DNA of 39,753 bases from Bacillota bacterium (GCA_021769035.1 JAETTP010000019.1:1-39753), one strand, 5' to 3'; shown: positions 1 to 10,011, counted from the stretch's first letter. The notes: generated by a model not told the origin, from the letters alone. Translations and numbers: made by a program.

Positions 1-114
1 ATTGAAGCCATAGCCAGAAGTTTGCTGCCAATAATTCAAACATACTACGAAAGCGATGCAGGTAAGCGAGATTTTGCAGAATGGCAATCTAAACAAACAA
101 AAAAGTGCAGATAG
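1..114 (+). CDS. C-terminal fragment of a hypothetical protein (IEAIARSLLPIIQTYYESDAGKRDFAEWQSKQTKKCR*), 5' end outside window
   Basis: Open frame from base 1 to TAG at 112-114; no start in window. Confidence 0.5.
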   Translation: MEAIARSLLPIIQTYYESDAGKRDFAEWQSKQTKKCR

Positions 115-199
115 CGTAAAATAAGCGCCAGAAAACAGTTGAATAAGGGTTTTCTGAAGCTTATAGTTTTAGTAATTTTTCAAATCTTCCATATAGGTT

Positions 200-245
200 A
201 AAAATCCGAACCCACCGCCGATTGGCGTTAGGTTCGGATTTTCGT
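200..245. terminator. Inverted repeat / terminator next to the partial tRNA-Ala copy
   Basis: AAAATCCGAAC...GTTCGGATTTT flanking a short loop region. Confidence 0.55.
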
Positions 246-249
246 GTTT

Positions 250-310
<61 letters not shown>

Positions 311-415
311 ACAACCGCCTATGCACCCCAAATTTGCACCATACATTAAGGACATCTTCAGCTGATTTAACTATATTTGTCCCAAGCTCTTATAGATTCT
401 TGTTTTATTAAACTT

Positions 416-2044
416 TCATTGAGCTATTGGCAATTCTTCAGTTTCATTTTCAGTTACTGAATCTATGCCGTTTAAGAACTGTTCAACATTGATATTGAAC
501 TTAACCTCAAGCTGATAATCTCTATGCACTGTAACTCTCTCTATGATATAGCTACATATCATCTTCTTGACAGCCATATCACTTTGGTCAAATATTTCTG
601 ACCAAGAGGCAATGCGGTCATATTCAGCTTTCATATCCGCTATTATAGCATGCTTTTGCTCTAATTGCAAGGTTAGGTCAGTTACCCTTTTACTGCTGTC
701 TAAAACCTTATTTCGGGTTTCTTCCAGCATTTCCGATAACACATCTTTAGGCAGTTCACTTTTACCTTGAATAGCTTTTAACAGCTCAGATTTCAAGGCT
801 TCATATTACTTATTAGTCTTGCAATTTTCAGTTTTTACTTTATGCAAATCTGCCTGCAAATCATTCATTTGTTGCTGTAATGCTAATCCAACAACCTGCT
901 CACAAGACACCGCTTTCATTTTATCGAAAACCTGATGTAAAATCTCGGTAATCATACTATCTAATATGTGCATAGTGTAGCCGGTTTGGCCGTTGCATTC
1001 CTGCCTGCGGCGAGTTTTGTTGTAGCAAACATATCTGATACGCTTTCTCTGAATTGGCGTACCGTCTGCCCGTCTGGTTACCGTACCGTTGGTTGTTAGT
1101 ACTAGCCTGCCGCCGCAGTGTCCGCAGAACACATTACCGGAGAGTAGGGATTGACCTGTGGTGTTCAAGGGCACTGTTCTATGTTCCTTGCGTTCATTGC
1201 TGCGCTCTAGCATTAAGCGTTGAGCCATATCGAACAGCTCCGGATTAATTATCTGCAATTCCTCAAATGGTTCGGAGTAGGTTTCACCGCTCCTTAATAT
1301 GCCTTTATACATTGGGTTATGGAGTATACCGCCAATGCTGGCGTCGTGCCAATTCTGCCCTTTGCGGTTTTTGATACCTTGCTCATTTAAGAAGTTGGAT
1401 AACCGCCAACGGCCAAAGCCTGATGATACGCACAGGTCAAACATCATTCTCACAACTCTGGCTTCATCTTCATCAATAACCAGCTTGTAGACTTCGTGCT
1501 TACGCTTGTTGAGAATGCCGCTTTTCTCCAGTCTATAACCATAAGGAGCGTTGCCGCCTCTAAAGCGACCTTCCTCAACCATCTGGCCTAGCGCAGTTTT
1601 TGTGCGAATTGAGGTTTTCTGGCTTTCACCGTCAGCCTGCCAAAAGCGTATGTAGTTGGTGAGCCTGTCGGTATGGGATTCAAAACGCTGCTCGCCCTCA
1701 TTAACGCTCCAAACACGGATTCCTTTCTTAACAAACCATTCTACTACGAATGGGGTTTCATCAGATTTGCGGCCAAGCCTATCGAACATAAATACCAGCA
1801 ATATATCAAATTTGCCTTGTTCGGCATATTTCTTGATGAGCTGCAATTTATCTCTGTCATTGGCGCTAACTTTATAACCGGACACCCCGGTTTCCTGCTC
1901 CTCGCCTACAATCTCCCAGCCCATACGACTAGCGAATTCGTGGCAGGCTTTACGCTGTATAGGAATATCTGCGTTGTTCTTATCGTCGTGATCTACCTGT
2001 TTGGCGGTAGAAACTCTGTATAAACAATATACTCTTTCAGCCAT
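416..2044 (-). pseudogene. Large serine recombinase (resolvase/invertase + recombinase + zinc ribbon + coiled coil), interrupted by in-frame TAA at 806-808
   Basis: ORFs 806-2068 and 416-796 lie in the same frame; N-terminus MAERVYCLYRVSTAKQ with catalytic-Ser-type motif, FDRLGR, zinc ribbon CGHCGG...CYNKTRRRQEC; reading continues ..CKTNK*YEALKSELL.. Confidence 0.85.
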
Positions 2045-2191
2045 TTTATCCGTCCTCTCTATTCTCAAATTTAGCTTATATGAGAGGGCGGACTTCCATA
2101 TTCACTTGTCAAAGATCTCGACTTTCAAGGTCAAGCATATTATGCCACATCTTCCTCTCAAAAGCTATTACAATTCCCAAACAGTTGGCAT

Positions 2192-2335
2192 TTAAGCAAC
2201 ATGAGTTGGTTGGGTATATGTGTTTAACAGAGTTTGTTTAATCTGTTCTGCCACTGAAAGATTTGCTTTATCCGCAAAGATAAGCACAACCTTGTGGCCT
2301 TGAATCGTGGTTGTGATTTTTTGTGTTTTCTCCAT
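2192..2335 (-). CDS. Small recombinase-associated protein (47 aa), TnpW-like in size and position
   Basis: MEKTQKITTTIQGHKVVLIFADKANLSVAEQIKQTLLNTYTQPTHVA* preceded by AAGGAGGTG; just upstream of the serine recombinase. Confidence 0.6.
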   Translation of the reverse strand: MEKTQKITTTIQGHKVVLIFADKANLSVAEQIKQTLLNTYTQPTHVA

Positions 2336-2603
2336 AGACACCTCCTTAATTTATTTCAATATACTCAAGCACAGCCATAACCCAGAGTTTTTGCCGGTTT
2401 ATCCTAAATCAGTTCCTGCCCCTCGAAGATATTTCAGCGGCGTTTTCTTGTTCTTGGCAGGCTCGTCCAGCAAAGCTGAGGTCTTGGTCTACTTACCCGA
2501 ATAAGAATGTATCACTTTAGGCCGTTCATTAAATTGTCAAAGAGCAAGAGTGGGAGAGGTTTCAAAAAATGCTCATACCCCTCCTATACTCCCTCCCAAA
2601 TAT
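2213..2603. repeat. ~390-bp imperfect direct repeat, copy 1
   Basis: Colinear similarity with 5668-6060 (e.g. CCGGTTTATCCTAAATCAGTTCCTG, CAGCGGCGTTTTCTT, CACCTCCTTAATTTATTTCAATA). Confidence 0.85.
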
Positions 2604-2778
2604 TTAGCAGATGGATACCAAAAAGACGCAAAAAAACTGAGAACCTTTCTTGTTGTTTTATATTGATTATGATATACTATTACACAAGCAGAACAGTAGA
2701 GTAATCCCGTAAGTCCAATGACACATATTCTCAAGGAACGTTAAAAGTAATTGAGGATTTCTTTGTTGAAGCAAGGAG

Positions 2779-3786
2779 GTGGATAAGCCAATGCCAAAAT
2801 CGTCAAACGCAACTTCATCAGCCTTTGGGTGGGAGTTTCAGAGCAATGCCGCAATTATGCTGATGTTGGATAATATTAAAGAAGCGTCTAAAGTTAAAGT
2901 CGAAGGAGAGAACGAGGACGTTGAAATTACTTTTTCTAACGGAAAAACTTTGATGGCGCAAGCAAAAGCCGTTGAAGATCCCAACGACTTTAGTAACGTA
3001 AAAACGAAACTGGAAGAAGCTTTGCGAACTTTGAACGCTGCGTCTAAGATTATCGGTGTTGAACATCTTGTTTACATTACAAATTCTCCCAATCCCTTCA
3101 ACAGCATACAGACTATGCATAAGTTTAGCGGCCCTATTAATAGGGTGCCGTTTTCTGAGTTGCCGCCAATCTGCCAAAACAAAATAAACGATATCTGTTC
3201 AAAAAACGGGTATAATATTGACAGATCTATGTTGATGGTTTGCGTTATGCAATTTCATGGCGAATCCGAAGACGAGCGTTACAAGGTGTTGCATTCATCG
3301 ATTATGGAATTTTTTAATAGAATTGAAGTTTATAAAGTGTCTGTAAACAAAATACTGTCGTTATGGCAAACTGCCTTTAGGGTAAACTCCTCACAAAGAA
3401 CTTACGTAATAACCAAGGAAAGTATGATGTGGCCAATTATCGCAATTCAATGCGAGGTGCACGAAACAGACTTGGAGGATGATGATTACGACGAAGCCGA
3501 CGTAACAGAGATATTACGAAAGTATAAGGCTATAATAAACAATTATAGCGAGCGGTTTGAGTTTGTTTCAACGGTTCTCAGCGATTTTAGCGACTTCTAT
3601 CCCGCTACGAAATCAAAGGAAAGGGTTAAGCGGTTTATATCTGAAAGATGGGAACAATACAAAAGGGACTTCGACTTGAAAAATACAGATACAGATATAG
3701 AGAAAATTGTAATCCAGCTCACTCTTTCAAAAATCCTTAAAAGCCGCAGGGAAATTGTCAGGATAAAAGGAAGGGTGAAATTATGA
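2779..3786 (+). CDS. Cap4/DUF4297-like PD-(D/E)xK nuclease-type protein, candidate LmuA-like effector
   Basis: N-terminus FGWEFQSNAAIMLMLDNI...VEGENEDVEITFSNGKTLMAQAKAVED resembles the (E)..D-VEI..QxK arrangement of Cap4/DUF4297; overlaps next ORF by ATGA. Confidence 0.6.
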   Translation: MDKPMPKSSNATSSAFGWEFQSNAAIMLMLDNIKEASKVKVEGENEDVEITFSNGKTLMAQAKAVEDPNDFSNVKTKLEEALRTLNAASKIIGVEHLVYITNSPNPFNSIQTMHKFSGPINRVPFSELPPICQNKINDICSKNGYNIDRSMLMVCVMQFHGESEDERYKVLHSSIMEFFNRIEVYKVSVNKILSLWQTAFRVNSSQRTYVITKESMMWPIIAIQCEVHETDLEDDDYDEADVTEILRKYKAIINNYSERFEFVSTVLSDFSDFYPATKSKERVKRFISERWEQYKRDFDLKNTDTDIEKIVIQLTLSKILKSRREIVRIKGRVKL

Positions 3787-5243
3787 GAATAGTTTCATTG
3801 CAAGTTAATATAATGCAGCAAACGCTTTTTGGTGATAATCAAAAAACTTTTGAGTTTACTTCTGGAGTGAACATTGTTTATAGCAAAAAAAACAGTGCTG
3901 GTAAAACCACTTTACTACGGCTGCTTGCGTACGCCTTGGGTTATCAAATCCCAAGTACGCGTGGTATTCGTTTCTCCGACTATGAAACTATACTTACGGT
4001 AATAGGCGACAATGATAACGAAATTGTTTTAACTAGAAATCGCAACTATATAGAGGTTGTTTACGATGGAATGGAAAAGGGATATTCTCTTCCCGCCGAT
4101 CAGAACGAACTGCATGCTTTCGTTTTTGGGATTGAAAATCTGGAGGTGATTGATAATCTTCTTGGTGCGTTCTATGTTGATCAGGAAAAAGGGTGGACTC
4201 TGTTAAATCGTGGAAAGGTTATCGGTAATATTCATTTTTCTCTTGAATCACTGCTCAGGGGATTATCGAATAAAACAGACAATGCATTAACGCAAAGACT
4301 CGCCATGGTTAAACGAGAGCTTCGGAAGTATAGACACATGCTTGATGTCGCTAGATATAAGGCGGAGATAAATAAACTTGGAGAAATCGCTTATTTAGAT
4401 TCTACAGCCGATGAAATCGAAGTCGCTTTAGAGCTGTTGTATTGTGAAAGAAAACCGCTTGAAAAAGAACTTCGTCGTATAAAGAACGTAGTCAGAAAAA
4501 ACAATAGTTTTGAAAAGTATATTACATCTTTTAGACTTCGGGTAAGAACACCGAATGGCAATGAAATTCCCGTTAACAAGGATACCCTAGTCGGCTATGC
4601 TGATACGGCTCATCTTCTCGTTGCAAAACAGAATATAATTTGTGAACAAATCTCGGAAATTGACCGAAAAATACATCGGCTAAAGACAGAGCAAGACAGA
4701 GAGGCAATGCTGTTTGACGTAAAAAGCAGATTAGAACAATTTGATATTGAAATATCAAAAATAGACGTTGACGCTTTGGCTACGCAGCGGATTATTGCAA
4801 GTCTGGAAAAAGAGCGGAAAGGTTTAGAGGAACAAGTTATTGCAAGTGTTAAACAGAACAATCCTCTTGTTGCTGAATTGCATGGTCTTATTTCACAATA
4901 TGCTACTCGTCTTGGTTTAAACGAGAAGTATGTGAGTGCACGAAACGATTACGTTTTTACAACCGATCTAAAATCCTTATCAGGTGCAATATTTCATAAG
5001 GTAGTATTCGCTTTCAAAATATCGTATGTGGCGCTGATTAGAAATCACGTTGGCGTGTATCTCCCGATTATTTTAGATTCGCCAAACGGACGTGAGGTGA
5101 GCGAGGAAATTGTAAATGAAATGATGGCGATATTGGCGGAAGATTATGCTGAACACCAAATCATAATCGCCTCCATTTACAATAGTTATGACTTTGCTGA
5201 TAAAAACGTAATTGAATTACAGGATCGACTTTTGCCGTTTTGA
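3783..5243 (+). CDS. SMC/RecN/ABC-like ATPase, candidate LmuB-like partner
   Basis: P-loop region YSKKNSAGKTTLLRLLAYALGY, coiled-coil centre, Walker-B-like LPIILDSPNGREVSEE, C-terminal QIIIASI. Confidence 0.7.
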   Translation: MRIVSLQVNIMQQTLFGDNQKTFEFTSGVNIVYSKKNSAGKTTLLRLLAYALGYQIPSTRGIRFSDYETILTVIGDNDNEIVLTRNRNYIEVVYDGMEKGYSLPADQNELHAFVFGIENLEVIDNLLGAFYVDQEKGWTLLNRGKVIGNIHFSLESLLRGLSNKTDNALTQRLAMVKRELRKYRHMLDVARYKAEINKLGEIAYLDSTADEIEVALELLYCERKPLEKELRRIKNVVRKNNSFEKYITSFRLRVRTPNGNEIPVNKDTLVGYADTAHLLVAKQNIICEQISEIDRKIHRLKTEQDREAMLFDVKSRLEQFDIEISKIDVDALATQRIIASLEKERKGLEEQVIASVKQNNPLVAELHGLISQYATRLGLNEKYVSARNDYVFTTDLKSLSGAIFHKVVFAFKISYVALIRNHVGVYLPIILDSPNGREVSEEIVNEMMAILAEDYAEHQIIIASIYNSYDFADKNVIELQDRLLPF

Positions 5244-5379
5244 TGCGTGTCTGTTATATGCGTCCAACCAAATTGATTTAGATTGATGATGAAAAAAAGG
5301 TCTAGCAACATTTGGTGCAGCTATTTTTCATACCAATTCCAAATTTCCGTGCTATACCGTTATGCAAGGAGGTGAGCCA

Positions 5380-5628
5380 ATGGCAATGTTACTAATATTT
5401 TAGAATGATCGCAGAGCAAACGAGGCAATCTGCGAATATCTAAAATCCGCATTTTCCATAGTTATACCATCTTACAACGATAACAAAGCTATACGGCTTT
5501 TCCAGCAGAACAATATCGACCTTATGGTTTTAGATGTTATGTTATCTCACATTAGCAGACTTTTCGTTCTACATGAGATACTGCAACTTAGCACGATTCC
5601 TGTTCTGTCCATTTTTTTGAATGGCTAA
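5380..5628 (+). pseudogene. Degenerate truncated response-regulator receiver domain
   Basis: MAMLLIF*NDRRANEAICEYLKSAFSIVIPSYNDNKAIRLFQQNNIDLMVLDVMLSHISRLFVLHEILQLSTIPVLS: receiver-domain pattern with in-frame TAG and a truncated end. Confidence 0.75.
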
Positions 5629-5646
5629 TCCCAAATATTCAGCTGT

Positions 5647-5796
5647 TTAACCAACTGCAATTGATTTGGTATATGTGTTTAACAGCGTTTGTTTAATCTG
5701 TTCTGGCACATAAGGATTTGCTTTATCTGCAAAGATAAGCACAACCTTATGGCCTTGGATTGATGTTGTAATTCTCTGTGTTTTCTTTTTTTCTAT
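5647..5796 (-). pseudogene. Second copy of the small recombinase-associated ORF; start codon reads ATA
   Basis: IEKKKTQRITTSIQGHKVVLIFADKANPYVPEQIKQTLLNTYTKSIAVG*; similar to 2192-2335, same GGAGGTG leader. Confidence 0.6.
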
Positions 5797-6060
5797 TGGC
5801 ACCTCCTTAATTTATTTCAATACATTCAAGCACAGCAATAGCCTATAGTTTTTCCGGTTTATCCTAAATCAGTTCCTGGCCCAATTATTCCAGCGGCGTT
5901 TTCTTCCTCTGACTAGCTTGCTCAGATATTCTGGAGTCATTGCCTGCTCCAGATAGGAGTATCACTTTAAGATGGTCATTTAGATTTCAAAGATCGGAAT
6001 AGGGGCGAGTGGTCTTTCCAAAAAAATGCTCATATCTCCTCTATAACTCACTTCCAAATA
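5668..6060. repeat. ~390-bp imperfect direct repeat, copy 2
   Basis: See copy 1 at 2213-2603. Confidence 0.85.
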
Positions 6061-6084
6061 CCTGGGGTGAATATCCATAAATAA

Positions 6085-6121
6085 AAGAGTTCTACAGATT
6101 TCTATTACCTGTAGAACTCTT
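6085..6121. terminator. Strong hairpin, probably bidirectional terminator
   Basis: AAGAGTTCTACAG N11 CTGTAGAACTCTT, 13-bp perfect stem. Confidence 0.75.
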
Positions 6122-6244
6122 AAATTAATTTTGCATTAATTTTAATCTATTTTTCAAGCTCAATTAAATCTAATTCTTGTAGTAGTTCATCTTCAGTGGG
6201 CATATAAGGTAAATATTTGAAAAGGTTAAATAAAACTTACGCAG

Positions 6245-7078
6245 CTACATTATTTTTTTCTGCCATATATGTAAAATTCTATCGGCATTTTCTTGAATTT
6301 CCATATTAATCTGTTCAAAAGTTGATCCTTTAAGTTGTAATAAAGAACAATACTGATCATTATATTGTTCTATCATCTTTTTGTTAAGTTGACCAATGGT
6401 ATGTAAAATATCTTGCATTCTAATATTATTTGTTTTATTAAGTATTTCTTCACAAAATTCCAAATCTTCTTTAGAAAATGTATTTGGTATATTTTTTTCT
6501 ATCTCAATTGTTTCTTTTGCTTTGATTTTATGATTGAAATATCTTATTAGTGAATATGCCTCCAATTCTTCTTGACAAATAGGCTCTATTTCTTTTGTAA
6601 AATTGCCTATTGCATTAATTAAGAATTTTATTTTTGGATAATCGTTAATATTCAAGTGCGCATTCAACTTATCAATAGCAGTACGACAATATATTTGATA
6701 TTTTTGAATTTTTTGTATGGCAGTATTAGGGTCAACAAATCCCGTGTCCATCGTATCTAACCAAGGTTGCATAGGATTGATATTGTCAAGTGCGTCTGCT
6801 AAAATAGCTTCAATTTTTTCCCACTTTTCTTTTTCATTTTTAAGATAACTATCTCTGTAAATTTGTTTTCGTGTAAAAAAAATCGTAACGACCATTGCAG
6901 TTGCTGTGGCAGTTGCACCAAGAATTGTTCCGTAATATGAAATAACATCTGCGGCCCCCCACATTGTTACATAGATAACTTCATGTTTATATGCTTCGTT
7001 AATTATTATGGGAATTATAATAATCGCAAATATTAAAATTAAAAATACCAGTCCAAATTTTTGAAAAAATTTTGTCAT
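6245..7078 (-). CDS. Membrane protein with two N-terminal TM helices and a long cytoplasmic helical domain, unknown function
   Basis: 277 aa; hydrophobic 8-30 and ~50-68 (ISYYGTILGATATATAMVVTIFFTRKQI). Confidence 0.7.
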   Translation of the reverse strand: MTKFFQKFGLVFLILIFAIIIIPIIINEAYKHEVIYVTMWGAADVISYYGTILGATATATAMVVTIFFTRKQIYRDSYLKNEKEKWEKIEAILADALDNINPMQPWLDTMDTGFVDPNTAIQKIQKYQIYCRTAIDKLNAHLNINDYPKIKFLINAIGNFTKEIEPICQEELEAYSLIRYFNHKIKAKETIEIEKNIPNTFSKEDLEFCEEILNKTNNIRMQDILHTIGQLNKKMIEQYNDQYCSLLQLKGSTFEQINMEIQENADRILHIWQKKIM

Positions 7079-7187
7079 AATATTCCTTTCTTTTGTTTAT
7101 TTGAAATCTTTATAACAGTATTTTATATTGTTAATTATAACATTTTATATATAGAAATACAACATTTTTGAAGTAATCATTTTTATA

Positions 7188-9977
7188 TTATAAGCTTAAA
7201 AAACCTTGCATGAATGCACCCGGAAACTGAAACTTTTTCTTAACTTTACCAAAAGCCACTTCTATAATATCATCGTAAATATTACTCACAATTCCATCGC
7301 CAAATGCCTTATGCCAAACAACTGTACCAACTTCAATATCAGAATAATTAGCCTCAACCGGTCTTCCTTCAATAACTGTCGAAACATTATCAGCCTTAGT
7401 CACTTCTTCAACAACAGGTTTCGACACAATATCTGGCATTATTGCTGCTGTAAAATCCAACATTGATTCTTGCTGCATAGCAAACAACCTTTGATAATCC
7501 TCACTGGAGATAACCGTATCCCAGCCGCCCTTGTTTTCATCTCCATAGCGGTCAATGCCGGTATAGGTTAGGCTGGAATCCTCATACCGCTTGAATTTAT
7601 AAACAGCGTCATTCATTAAAGCATCATTAAACAGTCCAAGCGAAACCAGCAATTCAAAATCATTAGTATCAAGGCCGGTTACTTTTTTGAACAGTTTAGG
7701 CTCAAGCTGGGTGATGACATCTTTCAAACAACATTCCCGATAATCGCTCAGATACATAAAAATCGGTATGCGAGTGGCAAATTTAATCAGCTTTTCCTGT
7801 ATCTGCTTACGCTTGGATTTATAATCCTTTTCTTCCTCGCTCAGCTCCTTTTTCTCCGCTGCCGACAGCTTGTCCACATTTTCCTTTTTTGCCTTTTTAA
7901 CAGCCTCCGACTTATTGATAATCGTTTTAATATCCTCGTTAAGGCTGCGGAAACCCTCAATCTTCATCAATGCTTCCATTGCCGCTGGGTTCTGCATTAG
8001 CCTAGCCAGTGTTTCATTATCCACATTCACCAGCAAGGCGCTCTCCCAGCGTTTGGCCAGCAGGGTGGAGGAAGTTCCGGCCATCGCAATATCCAGCACC
8101 TCGCCGGCATTTATCTGCCGCATTGTGCTGCCGTCATAGGCAATCACCGGCAGAAAGCTGATAAACTCCGCCACTCTCTTCTCCGGGTTGCTCTCGTTGA
8201 TATTCAAACGGCAGCTATAATCGGCAATCTGCTTTAAGGCTCTGTCCAGCGCAAAATCGAACACATAACACTCCTGCTTGATAATCTCCTTTTGGCCGTT
8301 ATCCGCCGCCACCTCCCAGGGGCTTTGCACCCGAAAGGCCGCCTGAAAGTAGGTTTCCGGGCTGGATAAATTGCGCAGCATAAATATGCCCGTCCAAGGG
8401 CGCACCGTAACGCCGGTGGTCAGTTTGCCACAGGATAGAGTAATACTTTTGCTGCTTAGCGGATCGCTCATTGCTTGCAGTACCGGCTGCAATGCCGCTG
8501 CACCTATGCCCGCCGCTGCTCCGGCGCACACATTCACCGTATAATCGTGATAAAAAACATTCTGCCGCTGCGTCAGCAAATTACGCATAGCATAACAAGC
8601 CGCTACATTGGGCAAAAACCACAGGGTATGCTGCAACACATTTAGCAGCCGCACGTCAGCGTAGGGCATAGCCGGTTTTCTGGCGCCCAATTTCAGCTCG
8701 TCCACCGTTGTTTCCAGATATGCGCCTCTGATTAAGTCCAGCCATTTCTGGACCTCGTTTTGATGTATAAAATACGCCTCGCTGCCGCTGCCTTTGGCGG
8801 CAAAAAACACATTCAAATCAAACTCGTTAAACTCGCCTTGTTGGGCAATCCGCTGAATACTGTCCGGCAAGCGATAAGTCAGCATAACCATTCTAGGCAG
8901 GGCAGCGTAAGGGTTGTTATCACCCTGCCAATTCGCCTTGGCCTGCTGTTCATCGGAATATGTCCAGTTATAGATTTGCTCCTCGATAAACTCGCCGGAG
9001 TTCAACGCCCGAAACGGCGTGCCGGAAAGATAGAGATAATAATTGGCAGTTATGGGCAGCCAAGTTTCATCACAGGCATTGCCTCGCTCATACTGCTCCA
9101 GATTTTCGTTGTCGTAAGCGTCCTCGTCCTCTTGCTCAAAGAGCTTTTTGGCGTTATCTTTCCAAGCGCCGAAGTGGTATTCGTCAAAAATCACTAAATC
9201 CCAGTTGGTGGTATGCACCCATTCATTTTTTGCCTTAATGCCACCTGTGGCTTTGTTCACGCCTAAATAATCCTGAAACGAACCGAAACAGACAATCGGC
9301 CAAGATTTATCCGCCGTATCATAGGTCAACTCCGTATCACGAGAAATGAACTGCCAGCCCTCAAAATCCAAATGACTTGCCAAATCCTCCTGCCAAGCGC
9401 TGATTACCGCCGGTTTGAATGTCAGTATCAATATGCGCTGCAAATTCATTCGTTTAGCCAACTGGTAGGCGGCAAAGGTTTTGCCAAAGCGCATTTTGCA
9501 GTTCCATAAGAATTTTGGGCAAATACCTGGCTGTCTGGCTTTAATATTGGCAAAATAAGCAGCAGTTTTGTTGACCGCCGCCAACTGCTCCGGACGCATA
9601 GCAAAGCTTTGGGTGCGGTTTTCGGCGTTGTCGGTGTGGTTTTTAAACGCCAGCACTGCCGCCTGCACATCAGCCACAGTGCAGCGGAACCATTTGCCAG
9701 CGGGATTGGCAATATTGCGTTTGCGCAAGGCTTTATGTATATCGTGGTCGGTGAAAGAGGAGCCGTCCGGGTACATTGCCGATTCCTGATAAACAATGCG
9801 ATATGGGACGCTGCCGTACGGTCGTTTGGTAGGATATTGCTGGGCTACTCGCTTTTCAACATCAATGGCGGTGTAGCCTATTTTTAGCAAGCCCTTATAT
9901 TGTGGGTTGGTGTCCTCATAAGCGTAAATGGTTGGGTGAGCCTTAGGGCGCTGGGGAAAGAAATTTTGAGTTGACAT
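7188..9977 (-). CDS. GIY-YIG/T5orf172-like nuclease-SF2 helicase fusion, restriction-type, with small Tudor/KOW-like C-terminus
   Basis: N-term IYAYEDTNPQYKGLLKIGYTAIDVEKRV...DIHKALRKRN..GKWFRC; motif I CKMRFGKTF; DEYH box; YLSGTPFRA; C-term VGTVVWHKAFGDGIVSNIYDDIIEVAFGKVKKKF. RBS GAGGTG supports start at 9977 rather than 9989. Confidence 0.75.
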   Translation of the reverse strand: MSTQNFFPQRPKAHPTIYAYEDTNPQYKGLLKIGYTAIDVEKRVAQQYPTKRPYGSVPYRIVYQESAMYPDGSSFTDHDIHKALRKRNIANPAGKWFRCTVADVQAAVLAFKNHTDNAENRTQSFAMRPEQLAAVNKTAAYFANIKARQPGICPKFLWNCKMRFGKTFAAYQLAKRMNLQRILILTFKPAVISAWQEDLASHLDFEGWQFISRDTELTYDTADKSWPIVCFGSFQDYLGVNKATGGIKAKNEWVHTTNWDLVIFDEYHFGAWKDNAKKLFEQEDEDAYDNENLEQYERGNACDETWLPITANYYLYLSGTPFRALNSGEFIEEQIYNWTYSDEQQAKANWQGDNNPYAALPRMVMLTYRLPDSIQRIAQQGEFNEFDLNVFFAAKGSGSEAYFIHQNEVQKWLDLIRGAYLETTVDELKLGARKPAMPYADVRLLNVLQHTLWFLPNVAACYAMRNLLTQRQNVFYHDYTVNVCAGAAAGIGAAALQPVLQAMSDPLSSKSITLSCGKLTTGVTVRPWTGIFMLRNLSSPETYFQAAFRVQSPWEVAADNGQKEIIKQECYVFDFALDRALKQIADYSCRLNINESNPEKRVAEFISFLPVIAYDGSTMRQINAGEVLDIAMAGTSSTLLAKRWESALLVNVDNETLARLMQNPAAMEALMKIEGFRSLNEDIKTIINKSEAVKKAKKENVDKLSAAEKKELSEEEKDYKSKRKQIQEKLIKFATRIPIFMYLSDYRECCLKDVITQLEPKLFKKVTGLDTNDFELLVSLGLFNDALMNDAVYKFKRYEDSSLTYTGIDRYGDENKGGWDTVISSEDYQRLFAMQQESMLDFTAAIMPDIVSKPVVEEVTKADNVSTVIEGRPVEANYSDIEVGTVVWHKAFGDGIVSNIYDDIIEVAFGKVKKKFQFPGAFMQGFLSL

Positions 9978-10011
9978 AAAATATCTCACCTCTTAAAATA
10001 TGCGTATTCTG

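Noticed and set aside
2507-2704. Short ORFs inside the direct repeats (2307-2504, 2507-2704 plus)
   Set aside because: No RBS or conservation between the two repeat copies in that frame; the minus-strand small ORF is the conserved one.
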